Assembly: GCA_944381475.1 (NCBI GenBank)
Contig: CALWLH010000012.1
Coordinates: 1-64,000 of the forward strand
Direction of reading: 5' to 3'
Length of the DNA stretch: 64,000 nucleotides
From: an uncultured Lachnospiraceae bacterium
Lineage (GTDB): Bacteria > Bacillota > Clostridia > Lachnospirales > Lachnospiraceae
Both the position numbers and the translations under genes were made by a program. Of the stretch, positions 62,949 to 64,000 are shown piece by piece; positions within the stretch are counted from its first letter, which is position 1, and each line of letters opens with the position of its first letter. Below the pieces are notes generated by a model that was not told the DNA's origin, searched no databases, and saw nothing but the letters and a program-made list of their open reading frames with translations.

Positions 62949-63725
62949 ATGGAACCTGTTTTATCCCTTAAAAATATCTCCTATGCTTATCATACAGCCC
63001 AGGCAGAAACGCCTGTGCTTTCAGATATTTCATTGGATGTATTTCAGGGGGAATTTATTTCTATTGTAGGGCCTTCAGGGTGTGGAAAATCGACGCTTCT
63101 GTCGATCATCAATGGTCTGCTGAAGCCAGATGAGGGAACGCTTCTTCTTGGAGAAAACACTGGAGGAGACTCACCTGTGAAGGTAGGGTATATGCTCCAG
63201 CGCGACCAGCTTTTCGAGTGGAGAACCATTTGGCAGAATGCAATCCTGGGTCTTGAAATTACCCATCAGCTTAACGAAAAAAACATGAAGAAAACCATGG
63301 AGCGCCTCAAATTCTATGATCTATATGATTTTAAGGACAGCTACCCCAGCCAGCTGTCGGGAGGGATGAGACAGCGCGTGGCCCTTGTGCGGACACTGGC
63401 CCTGGAGCCCCAGCTGCTGCTCTTAGACGAACCTTTTTCAGCCTTGGATTATCAGACAAGACTGATGGTGTCAGATGACATCTGTATGCTGATCAAAAAG
63501 GAAAAGCGTACCGCGCTTCTTGTCACCCATGATCTGTCAGAGGCCATCAGCACAGCCGACAGGATTCTGGTTCTCTCAAAACGTCCTGCAGGCATAAAAG
63601 CAGATATACCGATCCAGTTTGAGACGGCGGATCTGTCACCCCTTGAAAGGAGGAACAGTCCTCTCTTTTCTGCATATTTCAATAAAATATGGAAGGAGCT
63701 GATCGGTCATGAACAACATCAGTGA
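62949..63725 (+). CDS. ABC transporter ATP-binding protein (NitT/TauT type)
   Basis: This is the ATPase of an importer for a small organic or inorganic anion, or a thiamine precursor; the substrate cannot be told. The 258-residue product has Walker A GPSGCGKST, a Q-loop in YMLQRDQLFEWRTIWQNA, the signature LSGGMRQRVALVRTL, Walker B LLLLDEPFSALD and the His switch TALLVTHDLSEA. These are all intact and typical for the SsuB/TauB/ThiZ group. The 3' end overlaps the permease gene by 17 bases. No binding protein gene is in the window; it may lie beyond the edge. Confidence 0.93.
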   Translation: MEPVLSLKNISYAYHTAQAETPVLSDISLDVFQGEFISIVGPSGCGKSTLLSIINGLLKPDEGTLLLGENTGGDSPVKVGYMLQRDQLFEWRTIWQNAILGLEITHQLNEKNMKKTMERLKFYDLYDFKDSYPSQLSGGMRQRVALVRTLALEPQLLLLDEPFSALDYQTRLMVSDDICMLIKKEKRTALLVTHDLSEAISTADRILVLSKRPAGIKADIPIQFETADLSPLERRNSPLFSAYFNKIWKELIGHEQHQ

Positions 63726-64000
63726 GACGCAAAGGATCTATCTCTCCCATGCCAGACGAAAAAAAGTGCTGATTCATCTGCTTAGAATCGGGCTGCTGGT
63801 TGCGATTCTTGTTTTCTGGGAGGTCAGTGCCAGGCTGGGATGGATTGATGATTTCATCTTCAGCAGTCCTAGTCTGATTGGAGCCTGTGCCCTGGATATG
63901 ATTCGGGATGGATTACTTCAGATGCATCTAATGGCAACTCTAAAGGTGACGATCCTAAGCTTTCTGTTGGTCACTCTTCTGTCCATCGTCAGTGCATTAC
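63709..64000 (+). CDS. ABC transporter permease (partial, 5' end)
   Basis: The first 97 codons of a membrane permease are present. The start is ATG 63709, with GGAAGGAG upstream, inside the end of the ATPase gene. A basic cytoplasmic N-terminus with SHARRKK is followed by a first membrane helix (about residues 24-41), then SARLGWIDDFIFSSPS, a motif typical of SsuC/TauC-type permeases where the loop precedes the second helix. The remaining helices and the EAA loop are outside the window, so the family is clear but not the substrate. Confidence 0.88.
   Translation, partial: MNNISETQRIYLSHARRKKVLIHLLRIGLLVAILVFWEVSARLGWIDDFIFSSPSLIGACALDMIRDGLLQMHLMATLKVTILSFLLVTLLSIVSAL

Overview
The window is a gene-dense stretch of a chromosome from a low-to-middle G+C, spore-forming Firmicute, most likely a member of the Lachnospiraceae (Clostridium cluster XIVa). 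The evidence is the HisZ plus short HisG pair, the sporulation genes yqfC and yqfD, the Prp protease next to an L27 with a cleavable N-terminus, the LexA/YneA-type SOS pair, consensus sigma-A promoters and strong AGGAGG ribosome binding sites. I cannot fix the genus. Nearly all genes are on the + strand. There is no prophage, insertion sequence or CRISPR array. A lone tyrosine recombinase is the only mobile-type protein gene.

Layout. 1-3.7 kb: the tail of a probable RsmF-type rRNA methyltransferase, two pseudouridine synthases, a HAD phosphatase, a membrane protein and recU. 3.7-9.1 kb: histidine biosynthesis (hisZ, hisG, hisD, hisA, hisIE), with hisB, hisC, hisH and hisF absent and hisIE carrying an extra N-terminal domain. 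9.1-14.3 kb: pepT, a TIGR03960-type radical SAM protein, its DUF2344 partner and a short RNase G. 14.4 kb: tRNA-Thr(CGU). 14.5-21.1 kb: asd, yqfC, yqfD, phoH, ybeY, a SpoVB-like flippase and a coiled-coil membrane protein. 21.2-28.4 kb: two FAD proteins, then proB and proA separated by an unknown gene, a DUF896 gene and 5-formyl-THF cyclo-ligase. 28.4-37 kb: miaB, mutS, mutL, miaA and a cystathionine-lyase-like PLP gene. 37.4-46.7 kb: a cell-elongation locus (DUF4321, radC, mreC, mreD, a very large PBP2, minD, rodA), followed by an MgsA-like protein, a DacA-like lipoprotein and a P-loop protein. 46.7-52.2 kb: DUF378, an orphan HlyD-like protein, ylmE, sepF, lspA, rluD and a cytidylate-kinase-like gene. 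52.3-58 kb: recombinase (minus), then rplU-prp-rpmA-obgE-yhbY-nadD-yqeK-rsfS. 58-61.2 kb: lexA (minus) divergent from a YneA-like LysM gene, then glmS (minus). 61.6-64 kb: an unknown membrane-anchored protein and the start of a NitT/TauT-type ABC transporter.

The parts that stand out are these. (1) A repeat of about 73 bp sits in the same orientation directly before minD and yhbY and supplies their ribosome binding sites; its copies differ only outside its paired stems. (2) A 76-bp intergenic repeat occurs twice in opposite orientation, and one copy is interrupted by 37 bp flanked by a 6-bp duplication. (3) hisIE has a decayed HisA/HisF-like half-barrel at its N-terminus. (4) Behind rodA, both the MgsA-like protein and the DacA-like lipoprotein have lost catalytic residues, so this looks like a repurposed pair. 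(5) The mre/min locus has no mreB, minC or minE, and its PBP2 carries an insert of about 250 residues. (6) Tandem LexA boxes lie downstream of the YneA-like promoter.

All calls rest on reading the sequence and on recalled family knowledge. No database search was run, so the claims about unusual substitutions and repeats need alignment against relatives.
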